Source: Mnemiopsis leidyi
Lineage: Eukaryota > Ctenophora > Tentaculata > Lobata > Bolinopsidae
Reading direction: 5' to 3'
NCBI GenBank assembly: GCA_000226015.1
Contig: JH154478.1
Span: forward strand, 159,406 to 182,238
Length of the DNA stretch: 22,833 nucleotides
Position numbers and translations under genes: made by a program. The notes beneath the pieces are model-generated. The model made no database searches. It had not been told where the DNA came from and was given only the letters and a program-made list of their open reading frames with translations. Positions 10,253 to 21,074 of this stretch are shown here, in pieces; positions within the stretch are counted from its first letter, which is position 1; each line of letters begins with the position of its first letter.

Positions 10253-13200
10253 TCAAATACCAAAAAGACTAAACCTAAACCGTAAAGCCTTGAAATGAGG
10301 CAGAAAGGATGCTAGACACAAAGTCCAGATAAGAACGACAGGATCGGTCTTATTAGCCACTGACCTGATCATTGCCAAATAAGGAATAATCGTCTTGTCC
10401 GCGTGTTCCTCGTTCAGCGGCGTGGTGTAACCATGGTAATCGAGGAACTCTTTCAGAGTGGGCTGGTAGAGAGCCAGAGGAGGGAAGTACTCCTCCTGAC
10501 TGTCACGTGTCCACCAGTCACGTGTTGCGTTACCGAACTTCGTGTAGTGGTATCTGCACGGACAACACTTTGTTAATCTGGTGCAAAATGCCTGTAGTGG
10601 TATCAGCAGTGCAAAAATACGAGTAGTGGTATCTTCGGACAACACTTTGTTACTGTGCAGGTGCAACAAGGTGCAAAAATACGGTTGAACGTCAACTCGA
10701 ATCATCTTGGTTAGACTTAGAATTAACATTTAATTCTGGCAATCATAGACGAGCTAGAGTTGGGAAAGAAATAAAAATCCAACCTGTACTTCAGCGCTCT
10801 GATGAACTTGGGCGGTTTCTCAGGGAATGGATTATGTTTGATGAGATTGTTGACATCTGTGCTGTTGTTGAGAAGTCGGTACGCCAGGTTTATTATCCAG
10901 GGATTGTACTTGTAGGAACCAAGAGCTGCGAACCACATCTGCCAGTCTAGTCGAGGTTGATGGGGGGTCACAACCTGGACAGAGTGGAATTTAATTGGAA
11001 AACTTGGTCTTTACAGTTTTTCGGTTTCAACCCATGCTTTATAAAATGTGTTCAGTTATCTAAACAAATATAAGTCAACAATTACTATAAAAATACCAAT
11101 AGTTAAGAGCAAGACTCACTGGAGGAGCTCGAGAAAGATCTCCAGGTTTGTAGAGAAACTCAAATTCTTGCCAATCCCCGTCATGGCGGTCTGAGCCTTC
11201 AAACACCACCTGCATATGTATCACGTGATTCGGGGAGTTATTGCAATGTTTACATTGTTCACAATCACGTGGTATTGAAATAGAAAAACACAAAATTGGA
11301 AACTATTGTGTTCTCAGCTAAGGTGATACATGGACAGGTCCAGCTCGTCTTAGTGCAGGGTGGGCAGATTCATGAGCTGAAACTGAAATTACCAACCTCA
11401 GGTCGACCGCCAACTCCAGTCATGCTCCTAAATAAACCGTAACTGTTGGTGATGTGATACTGTCGCGTTCTGAAATAGAAAGCTGAATTCAAACATTAGG
11501 GAACTTTGCAGGGAATCACTCGATATCAATAAGATCATGATATGTTGCCTTTGTATGGAAAGTATGGCTTACTGGAAATTATTACTCAGAATTATTACGG
11601 CGGGTTCATTGACGGCCTGGAAAAATATTATTACCGGTGTCCACCCTAACAATTTCAAATTCAAAAATGTTGTTTCGGATTTAAATGTTCTATTTGACAT
11701 GCATACCAAATTTAGCAATTTCATTATCTTTATTACTTGGAAAGTGAATGGAATTATTGATCACTGTCGATAAAAGAGAGAAATAATAACTCGTGTTTGC
11801 ATCAATTTAACTGTATTTACTTCGACATCTTTGTATGGAGATACACATCTAAGAAATGGAAAATTGACCTACTTTACTTAACTTTGACCACAAGAATATA
11901 CTCATTTGGCGAGGATTCATGAGCAGAAAGGGGATCTTTTGCAATTCTAGCCAAATGGAACAGAAATAATCATTAATCATAACAAGTGTCCCAAAAGTCA
12001 TCTCTTGTGAATATAAGACAAGTGACAACGATTAAAATATGAGAACGAATACCTCCGGGCTCCGGGAACCCAAAAAGTTGAGTCGGCGGGTTTATTCACG
12101 ACTGGGGAAATATGGTTCGAAAAAATATGGCGAAATTTCCCGAAACCCGCCACTTATGACTGGGCCATAATAATCCCAAGTAAAGTAAGACTGGACGATC
12201 ACTTTACGCCCACTGACGTGGTATCAAAGTTCATTTGTCGTTCAATTTGTACTTCTATCGAAAAATATCAAATAAATACGCCAGCTTCGGAGTTCGGACT
12301 ATTCATAACATGAACACCTCACCACTGCTAACAATAACCATGAGTTCATTGATTGACTAATTAATTAAAGACAAGCAGAGCGAAATCTGGTGTGTGCCAC
12401 CCTCAACATGTCATCTCGATACAATCTGTACTGCTTGTGAATCTCAGTAAAAGCTGCATCTCAAAAAACATCTGTCGTAGTGCCGGAGATAGGTTTTCAG
12501 TGCTAGTGTCAATGAGTGCGCCAGCTGAGAAAGTCACGCTAGGGGGGCAGAGTAGTTGTTCGTCAGACCGCACATGTTTGCAGCTCTTGTTTTGCACTGG
12601 TACGGTGTAGGAGTATTTAAACGTGTTGTTCCCGGTGGTGGAGTTAATTTACTTTGTTTTCTTGTTTTTCAGTTCTGGCTCATCATACGTGCCGTAAAAA
12701 GGTGACTCTGCTGTAACAACGTCTTTTCGATCGCGCATTTTGATTTGTACAAGTTAAGCTCCCTAGTCCCCAACAATAATCCTATCGGTGTTATTCTCAG
12801 GTGTAACCTAACTTTCAGTTACAAAACTATGACTTGGTCCTCACGTCCATACAACAACGTTCCCAGAAGCAGATCTCCACAGAAATCATCTCACTATCAA
12901 TCAAAGACAGGCCTCAAGAAGCATGAAAATCAAGCACCAGAAGCAGATAATTTAACGGTGAGAATGCCATTTGTAGGTTTATAGATGCTGCTCAAGTGTT
13001 GATCTATGGATTTCTTTGAAACTTTATTGATAAAAGCAAGAACCTTAAGGCAACGTGGACAGACATATAGAATTGACCAAATGACTTACAATTTACATAA
13101 ACCGGCCTTACTTTTAGATAAAAGACGAAAATGCGCTGGATAAGATTGCGGATGCAATACAGAAAACGGCAGAAGATATAGCTCCAAACTCTGGATATTG

Positions 13201-15501
13201 TAGCAAGGAGGAACTTCGAAAAATAATCAAGAAAAGGTTAGTATTCGGTCCTCAGTTAGTATTCGGTTATAACAATTATATATTCTAGCTCAACTGCCAG
13301 TTAAGATTTTTCCTCGAAATTTGGAGTTAATTGAGCGTGTAATCAATTTCATAAGATTATTACTATAGTTACTTTAAAAGTATACTTAAGTATAAACATT
13401 AAAACTGTTGGATAGGAATATAATATAGTTTATTAACAATGTCATCCTAAACTAAAGTAGCCGTACTTGACAATCCGTCGAGTGGAGCTAGACCACTGAT
13501 AATCCTTATTACATAATGTGGATGAGAGAGCCATGATGTCTTAATTCACATTAAACTAACAAGCTCACTACCAATGGGGAATCATGAGCGATCATCGTTC
13601 AACAAGCTTGCTTGTCCTTATTATTTAACGATTCGGTCTGCACTCTGCACTAACTTTTCATCAAGTTTCGTTGCCTTTCTCATCCTCAAACATGGACAAA
13701 TACTACTACCAAAACTACAGGCTGAAGAAGCTGGAGGTAGGAAAAGAACACATGCCCTCAGCAGTGGAGCGAGCGATGGAGAGCATGACCAGCAAAGCTC
13801 GGTCCGTGACGTCACAACTCCAACGAGACCGGGTTCTGAACACCCTCTCCAAACTGCTGCTCAAACAGTACGAGGGTCTGAGTCAAGCTAACCGCGACTT
13901 GTCGGGGGGCCTGGAGGATCTCACCAACTTTATAGTGTGTGAAGAGTGGAGCGATGATGGGGACGGGAAGGGACAGGGGAAGAGGTACAAGAAGGCAGAG
14001 TTTCAGGCGCAGTTGAGCAAGTTGGAGGGGATAAGATGCGAGGGGGAGAGGGTTAGTTTGCAGCTCAGACAGCTAACAGATGTGATGGAGCAGAGTGTGT
14101 TCGATTTGGAGAGGAACATTCATCAACAGAACTTGTATTTGACACTTCCTTGAAAGGGTTGGCAGGGAATACATCCGACATTATTATTTAACACTTTTAT
14201 TTTGCACCTCCTAACAAGCATTGAATATCCGAGTTTAAGATTTACAGAGCCTACCAATTTGCTCAATACCGGAAAGAATGACCTTTTTTGTGAAATTTTC
14301 ACGTTTTATTAAATAATTTTACATTGAAATCCGTTTTACCCCTACATAATTGCAAATATGTAAATTGAAAATGACAAAATGTGTATATCTTCTAAAATCA
14401 CTAAAGAAAGTCCATTAAAATTACGTACATTTTCTTTAAAATTTTAAAGAATTAAGTAGTAAAACACGGACCTGTGATACAACTCCTGAACAGACAGAGG
14501 TATCTTGTTCTGAGTTTCCCTGTCGAGTTCAGTGATCGGCACCAGGGACACAGCAAACATGGTCATTACAGCACAGGACACAACACTTGTTTGTATCACT
14601 TCTCCGAGCTTCATCAGTCTGGTTGGGTAGGTATTTGTAAATATTTGGTTAAAAAACTAACATTTCATGATACTGGAGACCGAATAGAAAAGTTGAAGAA
14701 AAGCTTTTACATTTAAGAAAACTAAGGACGGAGAATTTTCCACTCTATTAAACAAGTCAAAACCACTCAAAAAAGTAAAACTACAAACTTAGATTTGTTT
14801 GGAGACGAGAGTATGTGAAAGTAGGCTCTGACAACATTCCCCAACAAAGACAACACTCCCATCACCACAGCAAGAGGAACAAAGTGGGCCAGGAACCACT
14901 CCAACTCAGGACGGTTGAAGGTGAGTTTACCACAGTTACCGTCCACACCCACACCTCCAAGTACTCTCATCAAGTATCCGCTAGCTGCTAGCACTGACAT
15001 TACTCCAACTGTGGACACTGCCCTGAGGTTGGTTTCAGTTATCAGGATTATAACAAATTGCCCTTCAGTCCGGCACCACGTTTGACTTAAACACCAGGTT
15101 AGTTCCGAAAAATTCTCCCACTTTGCCCTACATCAGGGGCAAATCTTTAATCGCATTGATAGATTTAACTTAGCAAGTCTGCACACAACGGAAAGAAATT
15201 AGAAATAGCGAATTTACAAAGAACGAATCTGAGGATCCCCAACATACCTGACAGGACATGTAGCAGCTCCCACCACGACATTGTAAGGCAACCTCACCAG
15301 AGATTTTAACAACTTGAAGGGGAGCTTGAGAAGTGCTGCAACAGCACCTAGACCTCCGTTAGAGACCGGTGAGATGTACTTGACGAGAGTGGAGGCTGAG
15401 GGTAGGTAGTCGTCGTCGAGGGAGGAGATTACCAGGCCGCACGTGATTAGGTTGAAGAAGTTGTAGTTACCCGTCAACATGATCATCGTCATCAGGAACA
15501 C
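10253..15501 (-). CDS. lipase maturation factor 2, C-terminal part (seven exons, N-terminus not found)
   Basis: Minus-strand exons, in transcript order: 15501-15248, 15022-14789, 14618-14472, 11469-11397, 11209-11120, 10974-10784 and 10553-10253. All junctions keep frame and total 429 residues plus stop. Diagnostic LMF peptides are MLTGNYNFFN (exon 1 here), NSYGLFRSMTGVGGRPEV across the 11397/11209 junction, KPGDLSRAPP, and PHQPRLDWQMWFAALG. The tail DWWTRDSQEEYFPPL and a final hydrophobic segment (VVLIWTLCLASFL) fit LMF2 better than LMF1. Further membrane-type stretches lie in the first three exons. Family members are multi-pass ER proteins; LMF1 matures lipoprotein lipase, while the role of LMF2 is less settled. 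Vertebrate LMF2 is about 700 residues, so roughly the first 270 are missing. I found no convincing upstream exon up to 19 kb; they may lie beyond the window or be lost. One intron hosts an opposite-strand gene. Confidence 0.88.
10544..10683. repeat. three partial copies of an LMF2 exon edge and acceptor
   Basis: GTAGTGGTATC occurs at 10544, 10594 and 10623. The first and third copies also share GGACAACACTTTGTTA, and the second and third share GTGCAAAAATACG-type tails. The first copy contains the acceptor of the last LMF2 exon (minus strand), so the last intron holds duplicated pieces of the exon-intron boundary. Confidence 0.85.
11470..12828. other. LMF2 intron, part upstream of nested gene
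   Basis: Intronic on the minus strand and 5' flank of the nested plus-strand gene. A 9-base inverted pair (GGCGGGTTT near 12083, AAACCCGCC near 12144) could form a weak hairpin. TATTTAAA near 12614 is a possible TATA-like element about 210 bases before the nested ATG. Overlapping open frames at 12392-12610 and 12403-12597 on opposite strands show no family motif. Confidence 0.4.
12829..14153 (+). CDS. nested gene, unrecognised helical protein
   Basis: Three exons, 12829-12957, 13118-13236 and 13721-14153, join in frame with GT-AG junctions into 226 residues. The middle exon stays in phase on both sides (phase 0 in, phase 2 out into AG|G). Residues 1-43 are polar, Ser/Arg/Lys/Gln-rich and probably disordered. 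Residues 44-82 (IKDENALDKIADAIQ...) and about 83-226 are rich in Leu, Glu, Lys and Gln with helical and coiled-coil character, interrupted by an acidic then Gly/Lys-rich loop (EEWSDDGDGKGQGK). No signal peptide or membrane segment. The last exon is clearly more GC-rich than its flanks, as expected for coding DNA. The frame is also open upstream to an ATG at 12745, and exon 3 alone could start at 13692 (MDKYYYQNY). It lies wholly within an LMF2 intron on the other strand. I do not recognise the family. Confidence 0.65.
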
Positions 15502-17012
15502 CTGAGATTTTAATATGTGGCGTTCATGTATAAACTGGCCTATCTACCCAATGTTACATTACCGAAGCAGGTTTCATAACGGCTGGTTGACGTTTATATC
15601 GGTCTCCTGACCCCTGTTTTACGCAATCTTCTTATCTCTACCTTGAATAGTAGAGGTTGTATTACGAATGGTGAGGGTATCATTTACTGTTTTCAAAATA
15701 CCATTAGAAAGATTTAGCCAAAATCTGGTATGAGTTCAACGCATAGTGCATGTATACATGTGACCATATAGATGTGAGCTTTTCTCATCAGATTAGTGTC
15801 GTTTCACATTCCTGATTTATCACATAAAATGGGCACACCTGGGAAGGCACTCTGTACGCTGTTTTTCTCAAAAACGTTATTCTACTCCGTAAGCCTATCA
15901 ATGAAATACAGCACCATTTCAAGTATGTAACGAGATTTTAACGGAAAATTTTTAGGGTTTTTATTCACGCAAACCATAAGCAATTTCGCTCCATTGTTAT
16001 TGTTCTGCACGTGTAAATACATACGCGCGAATTATTGCACCCATTCGATGCATGATTAAAAAACTCCACGCTGCACGCGCAAAGTTCGGACATAATCTTT
16101 GCTAGACGTTGCCAGCCCCGCTGCCGCAAAACGGCGGCCTCCGACTCGAAAAGGGTCACAACGTGAGACAAAAATTTCTTGAGTTTGCATGACGACGTTA
16201 TTGTTACGCGTAGTGCGTACGTTGTATTCATTCCAATGGTGTTTCGTGAATTTGTCGTCAATGGAAATAGTTCGCTTGAAGTTAAAATCGTGATACATTT
16301 ATCTCTTAATCTGTCATCCATCATTCGACAAATTACTGATAACTGAATAAAACTTAAGTTTAAACTTTGAAATAATTTTGAAATTTGGCCGTGTCTCTTG
16401 TTTGATCGTGCATAGTAGTATTTCCAGATATAGTAAATTAGTATAGTAGTATTGCTGTTAATTATAGTAGTTACATGTTGGAAGGCCAGCCACAGTTTCT
16501 AGAACTTTCCATTTGATTTAGCAGTGCTGTAATAGGGATAAACTTTAAACTGGTTTAGAATTAGAAGATCCGTGTGAAGAGTGTAAGGCGTATTTTAACT
16601 TTGCTTTCGCTTGAAGGTAGGTTTTTTTCGTTATAGTTGCAGTGTTAGTGTGTAACATGTTATGTCGCGCTGTAGGCATGGCTGGCCGGCTCTCTATTTA
16701 GAGGTACTTCGGGAAAAGTTAGCTCCTGGAAAGTTAGCACTTTCCAGGAAGGGATTTTAATTTCGACTTGAACTGTATGTAGATTTCTTCATTCTTAACG
16801 TACAACTTCAGTATATTTTCGCACTCGCAGTTTGGTCTAAGAATCCGTCATTTTTCTAAGACTACTGTACGTTATGTCGTTATGACAAGGCTAGGTGTTA
16901 TATTAGTACTGTTTATTACATTGAATCTACATTTTTGTTCTTGCTAGTCCAGTCTAGAGTTACGTCTAGGTTGCAGTTAGGTTACGTCTTAATCTGACAC
17001 ATTTGATAAGTA
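15502..17012. other. non-coding region upstream of the LMF2 exons seen
   Basis: Expected to hold LMF2 intron or N-terminal exons on the minus strand, but none could be supported. Minus-strand open frames at 15965-16324 and 16056-16298 overlap a locally GC-rich patch (about 16060-16160) and carry no LMF-like sequence. The rest is AT-rich without motifs. Confidence 0.45.
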
Positions 17013-17080
17013 GTTTTGCACGTGTAAGTATTGTCATTTGAGTGTTGTTTTGCACGTGTAAGTATTGTCATTTGAGTGTT
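17013..17080. repeat. perfect 34-bp tandem duplication
   Basis: Two identical 34-base units beginning GTTTTGCACGTGTAAG, at 17013-17046 and 17047-17080. Each contains CACGTG, the E-box core. The exact identity suggests a recent duplication. Confidence 0.95.
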
Positions 17081-17736
17081 GTAGTGCACATTACGCGGTA
17101 AGATCATCTCTGACCTATTTGCTGGTTGTAAGTTCCAAAACTTCCACTGACACACCCTATTTAGACCGTTAACTGTCCTACCGCCCAGCCCGTCACCCAC
17201 ATTTTTACACTAGAGAAAGCGTGTTAGACGAGGAGGTTCTCCGTTAAAAGATCTAGAATATTCTAGGTGCCCTTTCACTTTCAGTACAACTGTTTAAACC
17301 TGGGTACAGGTGTAACCAATGCGAAAATACATCACTCGTGCCTTCGGGTTTCGATATAACACTCCAATTCGTTTACTATAAATCGTACATTTAAAAGCCC
17401 GAAGTTTGCAACATTGACTGAGCAGGAGAAGGGGTCAGAGTTAGGCGACCACGATTTCTGACCAACTGGCCAAGGTCAGGGCGTTGGGTCATAAACCATG
17501 GTCAAAATGGGAAAACGAAATTTCCTAACAATTTTGATTTCTGGAGTAATTTGTATTCTGTGGGCAAAATGTACATTTCGACCATAACTACACGGAAAAT
17601 CATGAGGTGCTAATGGCCGTGGTAAAATCCTTTGACCATTGATCATAGATGTAAAATTCATTGGTAAAATTCATTGGTGTCATTGTCAAATTGTTTTAAC
17701 CATGACTTGGTCGAGTTCATAGCCAAACCCGATTCA
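17081..17736. other. intergenic, no gene seen
   Basis: AT-rich spacer between two repeat clusters. Short open frames (for example 17476-17661 minus) have no family resemblance. Confidence 0.45.
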
Positions 17737-17851
17737 CGGACTGTACCGCGACACGGACTGTACCGCGACAGGTTTTGAGCGACAATAGTTAGGCTTGTCG
17801 CGGTTCAGTCCCTGTCGCGGTAGTGTCTGTTGAGCGGACTGTACCGCGACA
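17737..17851. repeat. direct and inverted 17-mer cluster
   Basis: CGGACTGTACCGCGACA occurs at 17737-17753, 17754-17770 (perfect tandem) and 17835-17851. An inverted copy with one mismatch lies at 17796-17811, and a more degenerate inverted copy starts at 17813. The unit at 17754 and the inverted copy at 17796 can form a long GC-rich stem with a 25-base loop. Confidence 0.92.
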
Positions 17852-18061
17852 AATTTTTCCTATTTCAATTCTAATAAGATTTAAAGTCAGCAGCATTAAT
17901 TTCACTGCTGATTGGTACTTGTATTTTTTAATAAAGGTAATTGAATGGTTGATTTCTGCGATATATTGATTCACTGAGTAAGGGAGCTTTTCTTGTGACT
18001 CATACCGTGAGCCCGTATTGCTTAACTGAGGGATCGCATGACCGCATAAAGTGTGCAAGCA

Positions 18062-18776
18062 TCAGAGGCAACATTTAAGTGCGGTGAGTGCGATTTCGCA
18101 CAATTTCCAGTTCACCGAATATTTTCGCATATTTTCCTAAAAATCGCACTTGATCGCATGAAAACCAAAATATTTGTTGTTGCATCATGGTTTAAAAATG
18201 GGATCTTTTCGTCTCTAAAATTGGGACATTTTGGTTTCCACGAGCTAAATGGAATTTGGGACGTTTTCGTACCTTGCCAATTGGAATCTGGGCCGTTTTC
18301 GTACCTTGCTGATCGGAATGTGGGACGTTTTCGTCCTTGCTGATCCGAATCTGGGACCTTTTCGTCCTTGCGCTTGACAAGCCTTACTCCGAATGTAGGA
18401 CATTTTGGTACTTGTTGCTCGGAATCTGGGATGTTTTCGTCCTGGACTTGGGACGTTTTCGTCACTTTGGACGTTTTCGTCAGTAGCTGAAGCTTGGCCA
18501 ATACACATCATTTACCTATGTTGATCGTAATAGCCAATACTTTTTGCTAAGTATCCAATCGTCATATCACGTTACACTAAGATTTTTTATGCTTGAATGG
18601 ACCCAAAAAGAAGCTTTAAATGCCGCACAATCACCGCACTTTTATGGAAATTTCGCCGCAACTTCGCCGCATAATTTGAAAATTTTCGCCGCACTCTGCC
18701 GCACAATTCGCCTTTTTGAGCAAGTGCGGGACCGCATAATTTGCGATTTTTGACCGCACTTAAATGTTGCCTCTGA
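18062..18776. mobile_element. non-autonomous DNA transposon-like element with 24-bp TIRs
   Basis: Perfect 24-base terminal inverted repeats lie at 18062-18085 (starting TCAGAGGCAACATT) and 18753-18776. They bound a 715-bp element with no transposase frame. Subterminal parts are rich in CCGCA/TGCGG motifs on both sides, as often seen for transposase-binding sites. The centre is a minisatellite. The CAGAG-type end resembles hAT-superfamily termini, but the flanking 8-mers (GCAAGCAT and AGCTGATT) are not a target-site duplication, so superfamily assignment is tentative. Open frames inside (18112-18501 and 18192-18380, minus) are repeat translations and not genes. Confidence 0.8.
18195..18482. 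repeat. ~30-bp minisatellite inside the TIR element
   Basis: Seven to nine diverged units with the core GGGACGTTTTCGTCCTTG and spacers such as CTGATCGGAATCT. Unit length varies from about 15 to 45 bases, with shorter units at the right end. Confidence 0.9.
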
Positions 18777-19172
18777 GCTGATTTTAACATAATTGATATT
18801 TCAAATATTAGAAACATTTGCCCTCATTGTATTTAGGTACTTCAGAAACAATCATCACCTTTGCCTCGTCTTTTTGCTGTTTGCTAAATCATATATGTTT
18901 ATTATTCTGAATCTAAGTGTGGTACCAAATGCTCATTTTTACTGCTATTTTGATATAATATAGAGTCTACACTGCTAACTACTTGAACTATCTACTGAAA
19001 ATGTAACACTAACTACGGTATATTTGAATTTAGCTTAGTTTAGTTACTTATGAATTTCTCTCCGACTGTACAGACTTACAGATCACCCATTTTATGACTG
19101 CCAAATGTTTAATAGTTACCAAAATGTTTAATAGTTACCAAAAAAGGAGCTGGATCGCTTGACTTAAGTTTT
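18777..19172. promoter_or_regulatory. 5' flank of first BTB gene with 19-bp duplication
   Basis: AT-rich upstream region of the gene starting at 19173. Two perfect 19-base units (AAATGTTTAATAGTTACCA) lie at 19103-19121 and 19122-19140, about 30 bases before the first ATG, probably in the 5' UTR or proximal promoter. No clear core promoter is seen. Confidence 0.4.
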
Positions 19173-20789
19173 ATGAATGATCCCTCTAGAGTATTCAACA
19201 AGTCCATGACTGAAAAGGTCGTTGCACTAAAAATCAGAGGTGGCGAACTTATGATGGTGCACAGAACTCTGCTTACGGAAGACAGTAGAATGTTCAGATA
19301 CTTGATTGACGAACTTAACTACAGCGAGTTGGAAATGGACGATTTTTCAACCGAAGCAGTAAACTTATTTATAGAACTTCTGCCAATAAAAGAAGTCAAA
19401 CAAATTGAACATGTTATGTTTCGAGAATTACATAAATTAGCAGTCGTATTTGAAGTTCAGTGGCTAAAAGATGATTGTCGTTCTTGGTTACACATAAATA
19501 TCTGCTCAATCAGGCGTGATACAGACAAAGAGTTTTTTCTTGAAGAATGTTGGTATATTTTCAAAAAGTGGAAAGAGAGAGATTTCCTAAAGAATTTGAT
19601 ATTCTGCCTTTCAAATGAAGACAATTCTCATCTAATTAGTAAGTATCTGTCAGATATAGAGACATTAGATACTGCACAGATTGATATACTCTTAGAATTG
19701 GGGGGAAACAATGCTGAAATCTTCCTCCAGAACATACTGGACAATCTAAGAAAATTGACGAATTTAGGAAGTAGAGTTCAGCATCTCCTTCAAAAGATGA
19801 ATCTTGCCCTAGGCTTCGAACAAAATGAGGAACTTTACCTTGAAGTATTTGAAACCATCTCTTACCTTCGAAATATATCAGTTGCTGAGTTGCGATTGTG
19901 TCATAAACTAAGATCAGAAACAATGCGTTCAGTTTACTTTCGAAGGAAGACTATGTCGCAAGAATCAACTACTTTGGTCTATGATAAGAAAAGTTACAAC
20001 AGTTTGATAAACAGCTGCAGAGAAATGGGTGACATTGTGACCGAGATGTTAAATGACAAAGTCACATCTATGTACGTGGTGGTTGAACTTCTACTCTTAA
20101 TTTTTTTCTTCTCTACACCTGAGGAAAATGAAACAAGATTATTTGTATCTACACTGGAATGTATAAGCACCAAAAAGCGAATCCACAAGATATCGCGGCA
20201 ATTTCTAGAAAAACTTATTGCCGCTCTGAAGTATTCTCGCCTCGAGAAAAAAGATAAACTACTGGTTTTGCTAGAGGAAATAAATTCTAAAGAGAAATTA
20301 ACGACCGAATATAGAGACAGCGTTATTGTTAGCTGTGAATGGAAACAGAAGCCAAAAGAGAAACCAAAACCGAAAAAAAGGTCAAAAGTCTCTAAACAAA
20401 CTATCGATTCGTCGGACTCAGAACAACATCGTGCGTATACTTTCAAACATCCCACAATACAAGGGACTTGTTCAAAGAAAGGCAAATGTGGTTTTATTTT
20501 GAAAATAAACAGCTCGAGTGATAACTCAACTATACAACTTTACAGAGAAGATAGTACTGAAAGCAGACTTAATTACGGTTCCTTAAACAGACATTGCCAT
20601 GACATCATATCCGCTAGCGATATGTTTTGGTATTTTACAGAGACAGCCAAAGTTGCTGACAGTGAAATAACAGTAGCTGGAAGGTGGATGTGGTGGAAAG
20701 ATTGGCTGGGACATATTGATGAGGATGACTGGGTGTTTTGTAATGACTATGTAGCGTACAATGTAGCCGGTTTCTTGGTAACAAAATGA
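19173..20789 (+). CDS. intronless BTB-domain protein with novel conserved C-terminal domain, paralogue 1
   Basis: A single uninterrupted frame of 538 codons. The first ATG is at 19173; the Met at residue 12 (19206) aligns with the start of the downstream paralogue and is an equally good start. Residues about 12-110 look like a BTB/POZ dimerisation domain (VVALKIRGGELMMVHRTLL, then FRYLIDELNYSELEMDDF and EAVNLFIELL). Residues 110-390 are helical, with an initial BACK-like part, and have no kelch repeats. A basic linker (about 390-410, KPKEKPKPKKRSK) could be a nuclear localisation signal. Residues 424-538 form a domain I do not recognise: FKHP, CSKKGKCGFILKI, RHCHDIISASDMFWY, GRWMWWKDW and DYVAYNVAG. 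BTB-BACK proteins often act as Cullin-3 substrate adaptors, so that role is a possibility by analogy only. A 14-bp palindrome (20789-20802) overlaps the stop codon. Confidence 0.88.
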   Translation: MNDPSRVFNKSMTEKVVALKIRGGELMMVHRTLLTEDSRMFRYLIDELNYSELEMDDFSTEAVNLFIELLPIKEVKQIEHVMFRELHKLAVVFEVQWLKDDCRSWLHINICSIRRDTDKEFFLEECWYIFKKWKERDFLKNLIFCLSNEDNSHLISKYLSDIETLDTAQIDILLELGGNNAEIFLQNILDNLRKLTNLGSRVQHLLQKMNLALGFEQNEELYLEVFETISYLRNISVAELRLCHKLRSETMRSVYFRRKTMSQESTTLVYDKKSYNSLINSCREMGDIVTEMLNDKVTSMYVVVELLLLIFFFSTPEENETRLFVSTLECISTKKRIHKISRQFLEKLIAALKYSRLEKKDKLLVLLEEINSKEKLTTEYRDSVIVSCEWKQKPKEKPKPKKRSKVSKQTIDSSDSEQHRAYTFKHPTIQGTCSKKGKCGFILKINSSSDNSTIQLYREDSTESRLNYGSLNRHCHDIISASDMFWYFTETAKVADSEITVAGRWMWWKDWLGHIDEDDWVFCNDYVAYNVAGFLVTK

Positions 20790-21074
20790 TTTTCATGAAA
20801 ATTATGACGCCGTAATATTACGTTTATTTCGATTTTTCGGCATTGTCTTAACTCTTATCATTCTTATGTTTTCCTTGTTTCTTCAAAAAGATTTCTCTGA
20901 CTGTATTATGATCTAGATTCTCTTAAATTTCAAATTACGTAGTTAAATTTCGTAAAGAAACAATATTTTCACTCTATTACTGATTGGACTTTTGACAGTT
21001 GTATGTATATACAATGTATATTATTACATTGAGTCGTTCACGGAACTAAAAGAATCCATTCAGCTCGATGTTGC
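20790..21074. promoter_or_regulatory. intergenic spacer between BTB paralogues
   Basis: 285 bases holding the 3' UTR of paralogue 1 and the promoter or 5' UTR of paralogue 2. TATATA near 21006 is a TATA-like candidate. An upstream ATG at 21068 is out of frame with the gene ATG at 21075 and could dampen translation. The 12-base palindrome CGTAATATTACG lies near 20812. Confidence 0.4.

Noticed and set aside
15839-15960. Possible upstream LMF2 exon on the minus strand, open and ending in a GT donor
   Set aside because: The encoded sequence (RSRITFLRKTAYRVPSQ) does not resemble the LMF segment expected before MLTGNYNFFN.
15965-16324. Two overlapping minus-strand frames of 119 and 80 codons
   Set aside because: No homology recognised; they are long only because of a GC-rich patch lacking stops.
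18195-18482. Repeat array considered as CRISPR
   Set aside because: Units are diverged, lack fixed repeat and spacer lengths, and the context is an animal genome.
18112-18511. Three minus-strand frames of 62-129 codons with a repeating peptide
   Set aside because: They are translations of the minisatellite in different frames.
19636-20485. Minus-strand frames opposite BTB paralogue 1
   Set aside because: They are shadows of the strongly supported plus-strand gene.
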